Source of the DNA: Paracoccus alcaliphilus
Lineage (GTDB): Bacteria; Pseudomonadota; Alphaproteobacteria; Rhodobacterales; Rhodobacteraceae
Assembly (NCBI RefSeq): GCF_028553725.1
Contig: NZ_CP067124.1
Span: forward strand, 561,001 to 625,000
Length of the DNA: 64,000 nt
Direction of reading: 5' to 3'
Shown: positions 59,481 to 64,000 of the stretch, piece by piece
Position numbering within the stretch: position 1 is the first letter of the stretch
How the letters are laid out: every line of letters starts with the position of its first letter
The notes under the pieces: model-generated
The model's database searches: none
What the model was told of the DNA's origin: nothing
The model's input: the letters and a program-made list of their open reading frames with translations, nothing else
Program-made: the position numbers and the translations under genes

Positions 59481-60305
59481 ATGACCACCTGGTTCAGCGC
59501 CGATTCACATTTCGGGCACGCAAACATCATTACATTTTGCAACCGGCCCTGTGCAGATGTCGAGGCGATGGACACCCATATCCTTGCGCAGTACCGCGCA
59601 AGGGTGGGTCCGGAAGATGATTTCTGGATTCTCGGGGATTTCGCGATCAGCAAGGTCCAGGGAGGACACCGCCGCGAGATCGCCGAGATCTTCCAGAAAA
59701 TTCCCGGCCGCAAACATCTCATCCTCGGCAATCACGACAAGGCCTGGGTGCGTGCCCTGGGGTGGAACAGCATCCGCGATACCGCCGATGTGACCGTTGA
59801 AGGCCAACGGCTGTTTCTGTTTCACTATCCGATGATCACATTTCCCGGTGCGCGTCACGGGGCCTTGCAACTCTTCGGACATGTCCACGACAACTGGCAA
59901 GGCAGCCGCAACAGTGTCAATGTCGGCGTCGATGTCTGGGATTTCCGGCCAGTCTCGCTGCCGGAGATCAAAGAACGGGCGGCGAAGCTTCCGGTCAATG
60001 CCCACTGGAATGAGGTCGAGCCGGGCTGCGCCTTTCCGACGGCGACCTGCTGTTTCTGCCTCGCGGAACTCGATCCGCAACTGCCATCGGGCCACGCGAT
60101 CCGGCGTGGCGCGCGCATCGTCATTGACGAGACCGGCGAGACCATTGCCCTCAGCGGCGGTCTTTCCGATACCATGGCCGAGGGCGATCGCATCTGTCCG
60201 CAATGCATCGGCGGCCATCTGTCCGTTGCCGAGTTCACCCTGCCCGAGGGCTGTCGCTATGATGAGCAGCTGAACATCGCCCGGCCCGTCGACGCGAAGG
60301 GATGA
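59481..60305 (+). CDS. Calcineurin-like metallophosphoesterase with C-terminal zinc-finger-like tail
   Basis: This 274-residue protein has the full di-metal phosphoesterase motif set in the first 160 residues: DSHFGHANI, GDFAI, GNHD, HYPM and GHVH. The C-terminal 100 residues carry two Cys pairs (CCFC and CPQC) about 55 residues apart, which could bind zinc, an unusual addition to the compact YfcE-like core. It may cleave phosphodiesters such as nucleic acid ends or cyclic nucleotides. GAGAGGT precedes the ATG. Last gene of the apparent operon. Confidence 0.82.
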   Translation: MTTWFSADSHFGHANIITFCNRPCADVEAMDTHILAQYRARVGPEDDFWILGDFAISKVQGGHRREIAEIFQKIPGRKHLILGNHDKAWVRALGWNSIRDTADVTVEGQRLFLFHYPMITFPGARHGALQLFGHVHDNWQGSRNSVNVGVDVWDFRPVSLPEIKERAAKLPVNAHWNEVEPGCAFPTATCCFCLAELDPQLPSGHAIRRGARIVIDETGETIALSGGLSDTMAEGDRICPQCIGGHLSVAEFTLPEGCRYDEQLNIARPVDAKG

Positions 60306-60766
60306 CGAATTCCCCACCCGACAGAGCTATCGACATGCCGACCGCCCATCTGGCCTCCGGCATGTTTTCCACATTCGCCACATGCCATTCGACATGGGAG
60401 TATTGCCCTATGTTCGCTCGCCCTTTCTACTTTTTACTTTCAGACTCATCATTACCGGTTATTTTTTATCCGCCTTTCTTCCCTTTTGTTTCTCAGGCAT
60501 CTGCTTTGTCTATTTCCATACCCCCCTCTGGCCAACCGCCTGATCGGATATATTTAATCCATTTCTTTTTCTGATTTTATCTCTCAATTATATATTTGCA
60601 TTTCAACGTGTTAGTTCGGTTATCCACATAATTGAAAAGCCTGCCCGCTCGCAAAGCCTTCTGAGGACGTATCGATGCTCCATAATACCCTCATGACCCG
60701 GACAGATACCGGATTGATGAAGGACATGACCCGCCAGAGCACGGCTCTGCACGGCACGGGAGAGAT
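60306..60766. other. AT-rich non-coding segment with a perfect DnaA box
   Basis: From about 60400 to 60630 the composition drops sharply in GC compared with the rest of the window, with T-rich runs and TATATTTAAT-like tracts. TTATCCACA, the consensus DnaA box, lies at 60620-60628. It could hold the promoter for the recombinase region, a replication origin of an excised form, or foreign DNA. No gene is seen. Confidence 0.5.
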
Positions 60767-60949
60767 TTGTTTTTGGCACAGGCACGGCAACAGGGCGCAG
60801 GGCGCAAGGGACAGGCGGGGGCGAAAGCCCCGGTCCTTTCCCCGTCGCCTGCCTTGCCGCCTTTTCAGAAAGAGCAGATGCTGGCTCTGGTCCGCGCCAT
60901 GGCCCGCGATGCCGCCCGCGCCGATCACGCCGCCGCGCAACGGGGCTGA
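60767..60949 (+). CDS. Small helical protein upstream of the recombinase
   Basis: The 60-codon frame from TTG 60767 has a Gly/Ala/Lys-rich first half and ends PPFQKEQMLALVRAMARDAARADHAAAQRG. I have the impression that similar short helical frames precede recombinases of this type in related bacteria. The start codon and ribosome site are poor, so the exact start is uncertain. Confidence 0.4.
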   Translation: MFLAQARQQGAGRKGQAGAKAPVLSPSPALPPFQKEQMLALVRAMARDAARADHAAAQRG

Positions 60950-61090
60950 CCCATACCCGGCGGCGCGATCCGGCTATCAATTGGCAGCAGTCCAGCCATG
61001 CTGCCCGTCATGCCGTTGCCCCAGAAGCTCTTCCCGAGCTGACCATCCAACCCCCGCCCTGCCGCATCCTGTCCAAGAGGAGATTTTTAC

Positions 61091-62812
<1,722 letters not shown>

Positions 62813-62878
62813 CCGATTGCATCGCTTTTTTTTGCGGTGCTTTTTCATATCGTTTCAGAGATTATCGCTTCTTACCAG

Positions 62879-62994
62879 GTCTGGCGGTGACCTACTCTCC
62901 CACGTCTTGAGACGCAGTACCATCGGCGCAGCGGCACTTAACGGCCGAGTTCGGGATGGGATCGGGTGTTTTGCTCGCGCTAGGGCCACCAGAC
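62879..62994 (-). rRNA. rrf: 5S ribosomal RNA
   Basis: On the minus strand the sequence contains CCCGATCCCATCCCGAACTC and CCGATGGTACTGCGTC, the conserved loops of bacterial 5S rRNA. The ends pair (CTGGTGGCC with GGTCACCGCCAG). Boundaries are accurate to a few bases. Confidence 0.93.
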
Positions 62995-63079
62995 CAGGAA
63001 AGAAGCGATCAGCGTTGACCCTGCCTTTTGGCGGGGTTTTGTTGTCCAAGGATGCTTTGGAAGAAGTCTTGCTTCTTCC

Positions 63080-64000
<921 letters not shown>

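Overview
The window looks like a high-GC alphaproteobacterium of the Rhodobacterales, most like Paracoccus. The evidence is an rRNA operon ending in 5S and initiator tRNA-Met at the right edge, EcfG/NepR-type general stress response genes, a YdeP/TIGR02587/TIGR02588 cluster, LigD/Ku repair genes and many Rhodobacteraceae-type insertion sequences. Assignments come from reading the sequence; no database search was possible.

Region 1 (about 1-47 kb) is largely a general-stress-response island. I find 19 copies of one exact pattern, GGAAC - 16 nt - NGTT, the known EcfG (ECF15) promoter architecture. All face a gene, usually 20-60 nt before its start codon. The genes served include three DUF892 ferritin-like proteins, trehalose-6-phosphate synthase, membrane-bound PQQ glucose dehydrogenase, a short-chain dehydrogenase, a thiamine-diphosphate enzyme (broken), an alkyladenine DNA glycosylase, a YdeP-type molybdoenzyme, manganese catalase, two Ku proteins with LigD, and several small hydrophilic or secreted proteins. 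A NepR-like anti-sigma factor and an EcfG-like sigma factor lie convergently at 39.4-40.0 kb. A second EcfG-like gene is cut by the left edge.

This island is broken up by mobile DNA. There is an IS5/IS427-type element (11.2-12.0 kb), a complete IS903-type element with a 9-bp target duplication (14.3-15.4 kb), and a partial duplication of the 0.8-1.75 kb block at 16.5-17.5 kb, truncated by a recombinase relic. Gene scraps of dinB and dnaE2 lie next to a VapBC-type pair (19.0-20.5 kb), and IS1182-like and IS110-like relics are nested at 25.7-28.7 kb. Ordinary modules between them are a paoABC-like molybdenum oxidoreductase operon (21.0-24.7 kb) and a yehZYXW-type osmoprotectant ABC transporter (28.7-32.5 kb).

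Region 2 (48.2-50 kb) is a junction zone of transposon scraps: IS21, a serine-recombinase fragment, IS3, and IS66 carrying the 3' end of a group II intron. After about 1 kb of non-coding DNA with striking inverted repeats comes Region 3 (51-62.8 kb), probably an integrated element. It ends in a large serine recombinase whose reading frame runs through the rRNA-operon terminator into the tRNA-fMet gene. Its cargo includes a Gfo/Idh/MocA oxidoreductase, a ribbon-helix-helix protein, a zinc-ribbon/GIY-YIG-like nuclease (with a broken partial copy nearby), a FtsH-like AAA+/M41 protease without obvious membrane anchor, a metallophosphoesterase with a C-terminal zinc-finger-like tail, and proteins I do not recognise. 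This cargo is the best candidate for an undescribed system. The right end is the 3' part of an rRNA operon on the minus strand (23S, 5S, tRNA-fMet).
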